Positions 1-8,207 of a stretch of 24,076 nt of DNA are shown here, in pieces (the stretch's first letter is position 1; every line of letters begins with the position of its first letter). The stretch comes from JAQGMV01 sp046597455. GTDB lineage: Bacteria; Pseudomonadota; Gammaproteobacteria; Burkholderiales; SG8-41. The position numbers and the translations under genes are program-made. A model generated the notes under the pieces. That model was given only the letters and a program-made list of their open reading frames with translations, did no database searches and was not told the DNA's origin. The stretch lies in NCBI GenBank assembly GCA_046597455.1, contig JBKJKJ010000478.1:1-24076 (forward strand). The letters run 5' to 3'.

Positions 1-412
1 CCTGTCCCGACTGGTAAGTCCGACAGGCTGCTAGGCGGTCACTCTCCCGCGGACATTATGCTGCCTCGCGCCCTTACCCCCAGCCACATTGTGGTCTGCG
101 GTCGCTCAAACTGGCGAGGAACTGGGCCCCTGTGGTATATTCGGACCCACTACCCCTCTAACTCGTCTAATCCAATGGACCGTCGGATTTCATCCGGTCC
201 CGTTTATCTTTCTTTTCCGATGCGGTCCCTGCGCCCGGCAGGATCGACGTCCTGTCACGCAAGAATGCCGCCGCCCGGAATCCGGAGCGGCGCGATCAGG
301 CTGCACGAAACCCGCCGGTTCCGACCGGGAAGGCGTCTCGCGTAGCGATTGCGGTGAAGCGCTGCTTTACCGATAACCAGCTCGTCCGGGGGACGAACCA
401 AGGAGAGTATCG
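1..412. other. Gene-free left edge / upstream region
   Basis: I find no convincing gene here. Two overlapping plus-strand frames are open (58-345 and 89-376), but both translate to arginine/proline-rich composition without recognisable motifs, and neither has a Shine-Dalgarno sequence. A short inverted repeat (CCTGTC at 1-6, GACAGG at 22-27) lies at the very edge. The stretch most likely holds the promoter and leader of the small gene that starts at 413. Confidence 0.4.
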
Positions 413-622
413 ATGAGAGTCATATGGCGCTTTTTCGTTGGCGAGGACGCGCGCTGGCGGTGGCAGCAACTGTCCGTCGATCGCGCAGTGGTCGCCGAGT
501 CACGGTCCTCATATGAAAAATACGAGCGCTGTCTCGCTGCGGCGCAGTCGAAAGGCTATATCTTCGAAGCGGCGCAGGACAGGCTGCCGCGTCCGGGTAA
601 CCGCATTTACTCCAGGCCCTGA
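413..622 (+). CDS. Small hypothetical protein (69 aa)
   Basis: I do not recognise a named family. The product is a soluble, charged 69-aa protein with an aromatic N-terminus (VIWRFFVGEDARWRWQ) followed by a helix-like segment (SSYEKYERCLAAAQSKGYIF) with one cysteine; there is no signal peptide or membrane span. It is supported as a gene by a strong Shine-Dalgarno sequence (AAGGAGAG, 400-407) at good spacing from ATG 413, and by a perfect intrinsic terminator 25 bp past its stop codon. The composition (E/K/A-rich, with a sensible start and end) is unlike the arginine-rich shadow frames around it. The next gene starts 16 bp after that terminator. Its function is unknown. Confidence 0.65.
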   Translation: MRVIWRFFVGEDARWRWQQLSVDRAVVAESRSSYEKYERCLAAAQSKGYIFEAAQDRLPRPGNRIYSRP

Positions 623-646
623 CCCGACGACGGCCATCCCTATGCC

Positions 647-673
647 GCCCGCGGACACACGCGGGCTTTTTTT
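647..673 (+). terminator. Rho-independent terminator (or attenuator)
   Basis: A perfect 7-bp stem, GCCCGCG (647-653) with CGCGGGC (660-666), has a 6-nt loop and is followed by seven consecutive T (667-673). It ends the 69-aa gene, but it also sits only 16 nt before the start codon of the Bug gene at 690. Confidence 0.85.
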
Positions 674-689
674 CGCCTGAGGACTCGCG

Positions 690-1694
690 ATGAGGCCGAA
701 CACCATATGGACTTGTGGCGCGGCGATGATCGTTGCCACGGTCTTTCACGGGTCGCACGCACTGGGCCAGCACCCGCGCTCGAACCCGACGCTCGACCTG
801 GACGGCTATCCCGCGCGGCCGGTGCGCATCCTCGTGGGCTCCCCGGCGGGCAGCGGCAGCGACCTGAGTGTTCGACTGGTCGCGCAAAAACTCGCTGAGC
901 GGCTGGGCAAAAGCGTCGTGGTCGAGAACCGGCCCGGGGCAGTGGGCGCCATCGCGCTGGAAAGCGGGGCGAATGCGACGGCCGACGGCTACACACTCAC
1001 CAGCCTCAGCCCGCAAAACCTGACCGCGATGCTGATGGGTACGGTGCGAACCGACGTACCGAAGTCGTTCGCGCCCGTCGCGCAAATGACTACGCAACCC
1101 TACCTTCTGGTGGTCCATCCCGCGCTCCCCGTGGGCTCGGTGCCGCAACTCATCGCTTACGCGCAGGCGAAGCCCCTGATTTACGCGTCGAGCGGAACGG
1201 GCTCAGCGGTGCATCTGGGCATGGAGCTGCTCAAGCACACCGCGCGCATCGACATGGTCCACGTGCCCTACAAAGGCAGCGGATCGTCGATGATCGACCT
1301 CATGAGCGGCCGCGTGCAGCTCGCGATAACGAACGTGCTCACCGCGGCGCCCCTCGTGAGAAGCGGGCGACTCAAAGCGCTCGCGGTCACGAGCGCGACG
1401 CGATCGCCGGCATTCCCCGGGTTGCCCGCGATTGCCGAGTCCCTGCCCGGCTACGAGCTCGGCAGCTGGTACGGGCTGATCGCACCGGTTAAGACGCCGG
1501 CGGCACTCGTGCAGATCATCAACCGGCATGTCGTCGCGGTGATGAGCGCGCCCGGGATGAAAGAACGGCTGGCCGAAGAAGGCGCCGAGGCCGCTGCGCC
1601 CCACACGCCGGCCCAGTTCGGAGCGACCATCGGGAACGAGGTCCGCCGGTGGAACACGTTCCTGAACACCTGGAAGCCGGAACCGATGAAGTAG
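690..1694 (+). CDS. Bug/TctC-family tripartite tricarboxylate receptor (334 aa)
   Basis: Periplasmic solute-binding protein of the Bug (TctC) family, which bind carboxylates and other small acids in a two-lobe fold. An N-terminal hydrophobic stretch (about residues 5-25, ending HALGQ) looks like a Sec signal peptide. Family landmarks follow in order: YPARPVRILVG, a ligand-loop variant SPAGSGSD in place of the usual PPGGxxD, VVVENRPGA, DGYTL, HVPYKGSGSS and the C-terminal GYELGSWYG. Length is typical (about 320-335 aa). ATG 690 follows a GAGGA sequence at 679-683. No tctA or tctB genes are nearby, so this is an orphan receptor. A SulP gene follows 84 bp downstream on the same strand. The terminator just upstream leaves almost no room for an independent promoter. 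The ligand is unknown. Confidence 0.93.
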   Translation: MRPNTIWTCGAAMIVATVFHGSHALGQHPRSNPTLDLDGYPARPVRILVGSPAGSGSDLSVRLVAQKLAERLGKSVVVENRPGAVGAIALESGANATADGYTLTSLSPQNLTAMLMGTVRTDVPKSFAPVAQMTTQPYLLVVHPALPVGSVPQLIAYAQAKPLIYASSGTGSAVHLGMELLKHTARIDMVHVPYKGSGSSMIDLMSGRVQLAITNVLTAAPLVRSGRLKALAVTSATRSPAFPGLPAIAESLPGYELGSWYGLIAPVKTPAALVQIINRHVVAVMSAPGMKERLAEEGAEAAAPHTPAQFGATIGNEVRRWNTFLNTWKPEPMK

Positions 1695-1778
1695 CGCGGT
1701 GTCATTACAGCAGCGTGTGCGCGACGTGCCTCTTTCATCGTCAATCCTCAAACACCTGTTTCTTTCGACTTCAATCCC

Positions 1779-3590
1779 GTGATTCGGCCGCATCCGGCTT
1801 CCCATCTCGCGCGCCTCCTGCCTTTTCTGCAATGGTGGCCGCGAGTCAATCGAGTAACACTGCGCGCAGACCTGCTGGCGGGCGCCACGGGTGCGATTCT
1901 CGTCCTCCCGCAGGGCGTGGCGTTCGCGACGATTGCCGGCATGCCGCCCCAGTACGGCCTTTACGCCGCGATCATCCCGACGATCATCGCCGCGCTTTTC
2001 GGATCGAGCTGGCACCTGATGGGCGGGCCGACCACCGCGACTTCTATCGTTATCTTTTCGACCATGAGCGTGGTGGCGCACCCGGGCACGAACGAGTACG
2101 TCCAGCTCGTGCTGACCATGTCGCTCCTGGTCGGCGTTTTCAAACTCTCCATGGGCCTGCTGCGCGTGGGCGTGCTGGTCAACTTCGTTTCACAGACCGT
2201 CGTCATCGGCTTTACCGCCGGGGCCGCACTGCTCATCGCGGCGAACCAGATTCAGCATTTCTTCGGCCTGTCGATGCCGCGCGGGATTTCATTTACCGCA
2301 ACGATCGAATACTTCGCGCTGCACCTCGCCGACATCGACTGGTACATCGCTTCGGTTGCCGCAATCACGCTGCTCACCGGCATCGCGCTGCGCCGGCGTT
2401 ACCCGCGGTTTCCCTACATGATCGGCGCCCTGGTCGTGGGCAGCCTTTACGCTTACCTGCTGCGCTTCATTCCCGGATTCTCCGCGGCCCACCACATCGC
2501 GACCATCCCGGCGCTCCCGAGCCCCATCCCGCCATTCGCGCCGCCGAGATTCTCGCTCGAGGCCCTGCGCAGGACCGCTTCCGCGGCCGTCGTGGTGGGT
2601 ATCGTCGGTCTGACGGAGGCGATGTCGATCGCCCGCGCCATCGCAGTGCGGTCGGAACAGCGCATCGATGCGAACCAGGAGTTCATCGGACAAGGGCTCG
2701 CGAACATCGTCGGCGCTTTTTTTTCGTCTTACGCTGCGAGCGGCTCGCTCAATCGCAGCGGGCTGAATTACGAAGCCGGCGCGAAAACGCCGCTCGCCTC
2801 GATTTTCTCGGCGCTGTTTCTCGTCGTGGTGCTCCTGGCCGTCGCGCCCCTGGCCACCTACCTGCCGATCCCGGCGATGGCCGGTGTGTTGCTGCTCGTC
2901 GCGTGGGGCCTGGTCGACATCACGGGTATCCGGAAAGTCTTCAGGATCAGCCGTACTGAAAGCGCGGTCCTGGTATTTACGCTCCTCTCAACCCTGTTCG
3001 TGCAACTGGGGTTCGCGATCTACATCGGCGTCACGCTCTCGCTGATGCTTTATCTCAGGCGCACCGCACAACCGCGCATCATCGACGTCAAACCGGACCC
3101 GACCGAGCACACTTACGCACACACACGCAACAGCGGGCTGCCGGATTGTCCCCAGCTGAAGATCGTGCGCATCCAGGGCTCGATCTTCTTCGGCGCCGTC
3201 GAGCATACCGCGGAGACGCTCCGGGACATCGACGCGCGCAATCCGACCCAGAAGCAGGTGCTGATCGATGCGAGCGGCATCAACTTCATCGACGCTGCAG
3301 GCGCGCAGATGCTCGCGCTGGAAGCCCTGCGCAGACGCCGGCTCGGCGGCGCGCTTTTCCTGTATCGCCCGAACGCCGAAGTGCTGCGCGTTCTGACGAA
3401 AAGCGGGCGTCTGGACGAAATCGGCAAAGACAGTATCTTTCCAGCAGCAACCCGGGCCGTGGGATTCATTTATCCGCAGCTCGATCCGGAGATCTGCCGG
3501 CGCTGCGACAGACGCATTTTCCGGGAATGCGTAGCCACGCTGCCCGGCGGCGAACCGCGCCGGGAGTCGGCACACGCCCAGCCCGCCTGA
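1779..3590 (+). CDS. SulP-family anion transporter with STAS domain (603 aa)
   Basis: Inner-membrane SulP/SLC26 transporter. The family carries sulfate, bicarbonate or dicarboxylates, and the substrate cannot be told here. The membrane domain covers about residues 15-430, with the family signatures LPQGVAFATIAGMPPQYGLY, GGPTTATSIV and PLATYLPIPAMAGVLLLVAW. A cytoplasmic STAS domain covers about 450-565 (VLIDASGINFIDAAGAQML). The C-terminus adds a cysteine-containing tail (EICRRCDRRIFREC). The start is GTG 1779 without a visible Shine-Dalgarno sequence; no ATG, GTG or TTG lies between the preceding in-frame stop and this codon, and the N-terminus fits the family length. It is co-directional with the Bug gene 84 bp upstream and may share its transcript. 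It is convergent with the MmgE/PrpD gene. Confidence 0.93.
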   Translation: MIRPHPASHLARLLPFLQWWPRVNRVTLRADLLAGATGAILVLPQGVAFATIAGMPPQYGLYAAIIPTIIAALFGSSWHLMGGPTTATSIVIFSTMSVVAHPGTNEYVQLVLTMSLLVGVFKLSMGLLRVGVLVNFVSQTVVIGFTAGAALLIAANQIQHFFGLSMPRGISFTATIEYFALHLADIDWYIASVAAITLLTGIALRRRYPRFPYMIGALVVGSLYAYLLRFIPGFSAAHHIATIPALPSPIPPFAPPRFSLEALRRTASAAVVVGIVGLTEAMSIARAIAVRSEQRIDANQEFIGQGLANIVGAFFSSYAASGSLNRSGLNYEAGAKTPLASIFSALFLVVVLLAVAPLATYLPIPAMAGVLLLVAWGLVDITGIRKVFRISRTESAVLVFTLLSTLFVQLGFAIYIGVTLSLMLYLRRTAQPRIIDVKPDPTEHTYAHTRNSGLPDCPQLKIVRIQGSIFFGAVEHTAETLRDIDARNPTQKQVLIDASGINFIDAAGAQMLALEALRRRRLGGALFLYRPNAEVLRVLTKSGRLDEIGKDSIFPAATRAVGFIYPQLDPEICRRCDRRIFRECVATLPGGEPRRESAHAQPA

Positions 3591-3676
3591 TTCAAACATG
3601 CCGGGCTGCCGTGCGGGCGCGAGCGACCTCACCCACTCGGCCTGAAGCCGGATCGTGCTCGCGTCCGGGCCTGTAA

Positions 3677-5086
3677 TCAGTCGGGTACGAGCAGCCTCAC
3701 GATTTCAGTCGCGTCCGGCATGCTTTCGAGATTGTGGATGAGCTCGATGGCGCGATCGACGTTCTTCGCGGGTATCGGGCGTGCGGAGAAAGACACGCAG
3801 TCACGGAATTTCGCTTCCAGGAGGGCGTCGCTGACCGGGTGGCTCGCGTCGCCCGGAACGCCGTCCGCCTTGCACGCATGCGTGCGCCCGTTTTTCATCC
3901 GGATCTCGACCGTGGGGCGCGAGAGCGCGGAATGCCCCCCTACGGGCAGCGTGTCGTCAGCATCGTGGCGATACCAGACGCGGTCGGCCATGGCGAGCAC
4001 GGCGGGATCGCGCAGGCCGTCCTCGGTGTAATCGCGAAGGGTCACGTTGCCTTTGCACATCATGACTGCGCTGGTGAACGGGATGCTGTATTTGCCATCG
4101 ACGCTCAGCTTCGGCCTGCGCTTCAATTCGAGCGGCTCGCAGAGGAGCTGCGTGCCCCCCGTGCCGCCGCTGATCGTGATCGACTCGACTTCCCCGGGCT
4201 GCAGATCGAATTCACGGCGCAACTGCATGATGGCGGCGTTGGTCGGGCGTGTGTAGCCGCATGCCGGCCACACTTTGAAGCCGTGCAGGCCGAGCAACGG
4301 AAACCGCGTGCCCAGATCGCCGACGACGCCATCCCAGTCGGGCTCAGTGCGGATATACGTCTTGTAGAGGCCGTAACGGCCTTCGAGAATTTCTTTCGAG
4401 CCGACGATGCCGCGCCGCGCGAGATCGGCTGCAAGGATCGCACCCTGCCCCGAGAAACCCGCCTGCATCGAGCGCAGGTGAGTCGCACTGCCCACCGCCA
4501 TCTGCCGGCTGCCGCTCATCTGGTCGAATGCGATGCCGAAAGCGTGCTCGATGCGCTGCGCGTCGAGCCCCTGAAGCTTCGCCGCGGTCGCCGCACCCGA
4601 GAGAAAGCCGAAGAGCTGCGTCGGGAACCAGCCTTCAGTCATCGTCCAGTCGGGAATCCGGATGCCCTGGTTGAGCCGCGTATGGATATCGGTACCCACG
4701 GCCACCGCGGTGATGAGATCGCGCCCGCTGACGCGGCCCAGCCGCTCGCCGACCGCGAAAGCCACCGGTATGGTGACGATGCTCACGTGCCCGCCCGCAC
4801 CCACATCATCGTAATCGACCATGTGGCCGAGGCTGCCGTTCACGAACACCGCCCACGGCGCAGGCGCTTTGCCGCCGAAACCCCAGATCGTCGACACCGG
4901 ATGGCCGCCGAGCTCGTTGACGTAGTCGAGAACGATGCGGGCCTCGGACGCGAGCGTGCTCGCCGCGATCGACACCCCCAGCGTGTCGAGGATGCACTGC
5001 TTGATCAGTCCGACGAGCTCGTGCGGGAGGTGTTCGTACTGGAGCGCCGCGACGTGTTCCGCCAGCCGTGCGGTGGGTTTCATCAT
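3677..5086 (-). CDS. MmgE/PrpD family protein (469 aa)
   Basis: Cytoplasmic member of the MmgE/PrpD superfamily, which includes 2-methylcitrate dehydratase, cis-aconitate decarboxylase and iminodisuccinate epimerase. Typical segments are the N-terminal helical half (LIKQCILDTLGVSIAAS, then WAVFVNGSLGHMVDYDD, with the conserved HxxDYDD active-site element), AFGIAFDQMSGSRQ, and HGFKVWPACGYTRPTNAA at the domain boundary. Length is normal. I start it at ATG 5086, which overlaps the TGA of the upstream CapA-like gene as ATGA; the reading frame opens earlier (5158), but that extension is arginine-rich and overlaps the neighbour. It is the last gene of a five-gene minus-strand run, so it probably acts in the same pathway. 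Substrate unknown; it is not necessarily a methylcitrate enzyme, since no prpB or prpC is present. Confidence 0.92.
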   Translation of the reverse strand: MMKPTARLAEHVAALQYEHLPHELVGLIKQCILDTLGVSIAASTLASEARIVLDYVNELGGHPVSTIWGFGGKAPAPWAVFVNGSLGHMVDYDDVGAGGHVSIVTIPVAFAVGERLGRVSGRDLITAVAVGTDIHTRLNQGIRIPDWTMTEGWFPTQLFGFLSGAATAAKLQGLDAQRIEHAFGIAFDQMSGSRQMAVGSATHLRSMQAGFSGQGAILAADLARRGIVGSKEILEGRYGLYKTYIRTEPDWDGVVGDLGTRFPLLGLHGFKVWPACGYTRPTNAAIMQLRREFDLQPGEVESITISGGTGGTQLLCEPLELKRRPKLSVDGKYSIPFTSAVMMCKGNVTLRDYTEDGLRDPAVLAMADRVWYRHDADDTLPVGGHSALSRPTVEIRMKNGRTHACKADGVPGDASHPVSDALLEAKFRDCVSFSARPIPAKNVDRAIELIHNLESMPDATEIVRLLVPD

Positions 5087-6189
5087 GCTGCGGAGGCGGT
5101 GACGACCAGCTCGTCGCCGTCGCGTGTGAATCGGTGATCGTATCCTTCCGAAGCCCACTCCATGAAGCGCGTCATGTCGTCGAAGCGCGGATCGGTGTGC
5201 CGCAGCACTTCAGGGCGCAGCGTCGGGTCGATCAGCACCGGCAGGAACGACACCCTGTCTACACCCGACTTCGAGACACGTGCCTTGGCGATGAGACTGC
5301 GTTTTGCATCCGCACCATAAGCCAGATGAGGATAGGCCGGATCGAGGGTGACGCCGTAGCGGTCGCAGAAGGCGTGCGCTTTCTCCGGGGTCTTCGCGAC
5401 CGACGACATGATGAAATTGCTCAGGCTGTAGAAGCACACTTTGCCGCCATGGACGCCGATCGCTTTGGGCGTGTGCGCGTGGTGCCCCAGAATCAGGTCG
5501 GCACCCGCATCGAAGGCGGCCCGGGCCGCGACCGGCTGATAATCGGCAATCAGCCTGGGAATGAAATGAATACCCCAGTGCAGCGAAAGCACCACGACGT
5601 GTGCCGATCGTCGGGCCAGACGGATGTCGTCGCACATGGCAGCGAGATCTTCCGCGTAAGGCACGGTAACGACGCGGGGCGGGATGCCGGGCTGGTATTC
5701 GAACGGCTCGTAATAGGTATGCACGCGCAGCGGCGCGATACCCGGCTTGTGCTCATCGGCCCAGTAACCGTCGTTGAGGATGGAACAGTAGGCGAGGAAG
5801 GCAACGCGCACACCGTCGACTTCGATCACCGCGGCCCTGCGCGCCTCGTCGATGTTGCGCCCGGCGCCGATCACATGGAGCCCGCGGTCGCGCAGAACGT
5901 CGATAGTGTCGAGCATCGCGTCCGCGCCCCAGTCCATCGCGTGATTGCTGGCGAGCGACACCACGTCGAAACCGCAATCGCTGAAAACCGAAGCCATGTG
6001 CGGTTTCACGCGGCTATGGGCGCCGCCCGAATGCACCTGAAGCGCGCCGCGCTCGGAGTACACGCGTTCCACCTGCGCGAACCGGATGTGGGCTTCGGCC
6101 AGCACCGGGCGCACGAGCGCCGAATACGGGGCCATCGGCTCGTGCAGAGGGCCGACATCGCCACAGCCGAGGATGACGACGCTGCTCAT
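5083..6189 (-). CDS. CapA-family (PGA_cap) metallophosphatase-like protein (368 aa)
   Basis: Member of the CapA/PGA_cap family, calcineurin-like metallophosphatase folds first known from poly-gamma-glutamate capsule synthesis. The metal-site landmarks are present: GDVGP (10-14), a glutamate in the FAQVE segment (41), SLASNHAMDWG (78-88), LHWG (203-206), GHHAHTPK (235-242) and YSLSNF (254-259). There is no signal peptide or membrane anchor, unlike capsule CapA proteins, so a cytoplasmic hydrolase role is more likely. The stop codon overlaps the start of the MmgE/PrpD gene (ATGA), implying translational coupling. It begins 25 bp after the barrel-protein gene. No other capsule genes (capB, capC) are near, so capsule synthesis is not supported. 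The reaction is unknown. Confidence 0.88.
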   Translation of the reverse strand: MSSVVILGCGDVGPLHEPMAPYSALVRPVLAEAHIRFAQVERVYSERGALQVHSGGAHSRVKPHMASVFSDCGFDVVSLASNHAMDWGADAMLDTIDVLRDRGLHVIGAGRNIDEARRAAVIEVDGVRVAFLAYCSILNDGYWADEHKPGIAPLRVHTYYEPFEYQPGIPPRVVTVPYAEDLAAMCDDIRLARRSAHVVVLSLHWGIHFIPRLIADYQPVAARAAFDAGADLILGHHAHTPKAIGVHGGKVCFYSLSNFIMSSVAKTPEKAHAFCDRYGVTLDPAYPHLAYGADAKRSLIAKARVSKSGVDRVSFLPVLIDPTLRPEVLRHTDPRFDDMTRFMEWASEGYDHRFTRDGDELVVTASAA

Positions 6190-6214
6190 GACCGCGACAG
6201 TGCGGGTCCCGGCG

Positions 6215-6934
6215 CTACACCGGCCACAGGCGCTGCGCGATATGCGGCGAGCGCGGAGCGTGCTCGAGCTTCGTGACCACCTTGTCGGTCCAGGCTTCGA
6301 GCTCGGGATAAGGCTTCTCGTGATCGGGGAAATTCGCGTTGCGCTCGGCGAGCGACGTGAATTCGTACAGCACGCCGTGCTTGGACCAGCCCGACACGCC
6401 GACGATCTTCCTCACGCGTATCAGGCCCGGGAGCTTGGCCATGCACGGCATGCGCCACCGCGCGTACCATGCGAGCAGCTCGTCCTCGTCTTCGACCGTC
6501 GAATTGAAGCTCCCGAGCTGGATGCAGCGGCTCAGACCCGGTCCGGGATTCGTACCGGCTGCGGGCCCGCTGGCGCGCGCCTCTTCGGTCATGATGCTCA
6601 CGCGCTCCCCGATGCGCATCGCGCGCATCTTCGCGTCGCTGGCGGTAACGTCCTCAAAAACTTCGCCGGGGCGCGGCGGCGAAAAGGCGTGAGCCGTTTG
6701 CGCGCCGATCACCAGGATAAAGTCGCCGCCTTTGGGCACCGAAGCGTCGCTCGTGTGCCCCAGCCTTTCCGGCGGCGGCTTCTTTTCAGCCGCATAGTGC
6801 GCAGCGTGAAGGATTCCCGGGCGCTCGAGCATCCGCGGGAGGTACTCCTCGTGCAGCCACTTCAGGTACGCGTTCCTGTTCGCGTCGTCGAGATCGTACC
6901 AGCTGATCCACAATCCCCGGTCCGATACGTCCAT
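6215..6934 (-). CDS. Hypothetical protein with two dimeric alpha+beta-barrel-like halves (239 aa)
   Basis: Two related halves are visible. The first (about residues 5-110) has WISWYDLDDANRNAYLKWLHEEYLPRML-type spacing; the second (about 135-235) has a strand, LLAWYARWRMPCMAKLPGL and a strand near GVLYEFTSL. The pattern strand, W-rich helix with 'lpglir', strand, as in EthD/DUF4286-like ferredoxin-fold proteins, suggests a small-molecule binding or accessory degradation protein rather than a transporter. This assignment is by fold pattern only. The start ATG 6934 has a good Shine-Dalgarno sequence (GGGAGGAG, 7 nt upstream of the ATG on the minus strand). It lies third in the five-gene run, 74 bp after the flavin monooxygenase gene and 25 bp before the CapA-like gene. 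Cytoplasmic; substrate unknown. Confidence 0.72.
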   Translation of the reverse strand: MDVSDRGLWISWYDLDDANRNAYLKWLHEEYLPRMLERPGILHAAHYAAEKKPPPERLGHTSDASVPKGGDFILVIGAQTAHAFSPPRPGEVFEDVTASDAKMRAMRIGERVSIMTEEARASGPAAGTNPGPGLSRCIQLGSFNSTVEDEDELLAWYARWRMPCMAKLPGLIRVRKIVGVSGWSKHGVLYEFTSLAERNANFPDHEKPYPELEAWTDKVVTKLEHAPRSPHIAQRLWPV

Positions 6935-7008
6935 TACGCTCCTCCCAAAGAAGTTTTCGCGGCGCGCTCAAGCCCGTCTTCGAAGGCGACTCACGGCGCC
7001 TGCTGTTT

Positions 7009-8133
7009 TCAGTTTTGCGCGGCGCGTTTCGGTTTGGCGCCGCCAATCGCCTGGTTCACTCGCGGCATCACTTCGGTCGCCATCAGCTCCATCGAGCGCT
7101 TGGCAAGCGCAGGATCGACCCAGTCCATGTTGGCATAGACGATCTCGCCGAAATCGCCCACCTGCTCGCGAAGGCGCAGGATCTCGTCGACAACCTTGTT
7201 GACCGAGCCGCAGATGACCAGACGATCGACCATGTAATCGTCGGTAAGCTCGCTGTCGTCCTGCTCCGGATGCGTCTTGAAAATGGCATGACGTTTCGAG
7301 AGCATCATTTTCCTGCGCAGCATGTTCCAGTAATAGCGATATGGACTGGCCGACTCCTGCCGCCCGTAACGCAGCGCGAGCTTGTCGTCGTCGGCGACAA
7401 ATATGGTCCGCGCCACGCGCCAGTCAGCGGGGTCGGCGACCTGCCCGACATTCTGCTTGCCCTGCGCATAATTCGTCCAGTGACTCGGCAGCCACTGCTC
7501 GAGCAGGAAGTTCGCCGACAGCGGATGGAAATCGCGCTCGCCCATCGCGATCACGCCTTTCGAAAACGGCGCGACGACCGTGCCGACGATCTCCGGTCGC
7601 GGCTTCTGGTACGGCTTGTACATCGAGCCGCGCTCGATTTCGGGCACGCTCGTTTTTGCGGTCGTGACCTTGAAGCGATTGCCGGGCAGGTCGATATCGT
7701 ACGGCGCGTTGCGTTCCCAGATCGCCAGGATCACGTCGATCGATTCGGCGAAGAGCTTGTTGCGATCTTCGGCGAGCATGCCGAGCGCTTCTGCGTCCGA
7801 CGACAGCGCACCGGGACTGATGCCGAATATGAAGCGGCCTTTGGCGAGATGGTCGAACATCGCCGCATGCGCGGCAATCAGCGTCGGATGCGAATGCGAG
7901 AGGTTGGACGTGCCGGTGCCGAGCTTGATCGTCTTGGTGTCGTTGATCACCGTCGCCAGGAAGATGAAGCTGTTGGTGACGTTCTCGGATTTCTCGGTCA
8001 GATGCTCGCCGACGAACACGTCGTAAAAGCCGAGACGGTCGGCGAGGATGACCGCTTCACGATCCTCCTGCAGCGTCTGCGAAGGCGCGCGGTGCGCGGG
8101 GTGCAGGGGCATCATGAACATGCCGAGTCGCAT
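7009..8133 (-). CDS. LLM-class flavin-dependent monooxygenase (374 aa)
   Basis: Luciferase-like (bacterial luciferase superfamily) FMN/F420-dependent oxidoreductase, of the type often annotated as limonene monooxygenase-like. Characteristic segments are the N-terminal RLGMFMMPLHP strand, ADRLGFYDVFVGEHLTEK (the aromatic/acidic VGEH motif), KLGTGTSNLSHSHPTLIAAH, and GRFIFGISPGALSSDAEALG for flavin-phosphate contact. Length fits the family. ATG 8133 is preceded by GGAGAG on the minus strand. It is the second gene of the operon-like run, 74 bp after the racemase-fold gene. A flavin reductase is not seen in the window, so reduced flavin would have to come from elsewhere. The oxygenation substrate is unknown, but its position suggests it opens or modifies the compound handled by the following enzymes. 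Confidence 0.9.
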   Translation of the reverse strand: MRLGMFMMPLHPAHRAPSQTLQEDREAVILADRLGFYDVFVGEHLTEKSENVTNSFIFLATVINDTKTIKLGTGTSNLSHSHPTLIAAHAAMFDHLAKGRFIFGISPGALSSDAEALGMLAEDRNKLFAESIDVILAIWERNAPYDIDLPGNRFKVTTAKTSVPEIERGSMYKPYQKPRPEIVGTVVAPFSKGVIAMGERDFHPLSANFLLEQWLPSHWTNYAQGKQNVGQVADPADWRVARTIFVADDDKLALRYGRQESASPYRYYWNMLRRKMMLSKRHAIFKTHPEQDDSELTDDYMVDRLVICGSVNKVVDEILRLREQVGDFGEIVYANMDWVDPALAKRSMELMATEVMPRVNQAIGGAKPKRAAQN

Positions 8134-8207
8134 GGTCGCTCTCCGTTTTTTGAATGGGATGTGGGCGCACGCAACGCGCCCGGCTGACTATATCACCGCT
8201 GCGAGCC

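Noticed and set aside
420..1148. Long minus-strand open frame (242 codons)
   Set aside because: Arginine/histidine-rich translation with no motif; it is the antisense shadow of the 69-aa gene and the Bug gene, which have ribosome binding sites and family motifs.
1649..2959. 436-codon plus-strand frame overlapping SulP
   Set aside because: Out-of-frame shadow, proline/arginine-rich; the overlapping frame encodes a full SulP transporter.
3591..3676. Possible terminator between SulP and MmgE/PrpD
   Set aside because: Only short 4-bp stems were found and no T-run, unlike the clear hairpins at other convergent ends.
5083..6189. Capsule (poly-gamma-glutamate) biosynthesis locus
   Set aside because: Only a CapA-like fold is present; capB/capC-type genes, a signal peptide and a membrane anchor are missing.
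5068..6276. 402-codon plus-strand frame opposite the CapA-like gene
   Set aside because: Composition is typical of an antisense shadow (R/H/D/V-rich), no ribosome binding site, and the minus strand carries clear CapA motifs.
7015..8187. 390-codon plus-strand frame opposite the monooxygenase
   Set aside because: Shadow of the luciferase-like gene; no motif and no Shine-Dalgarno sequence.
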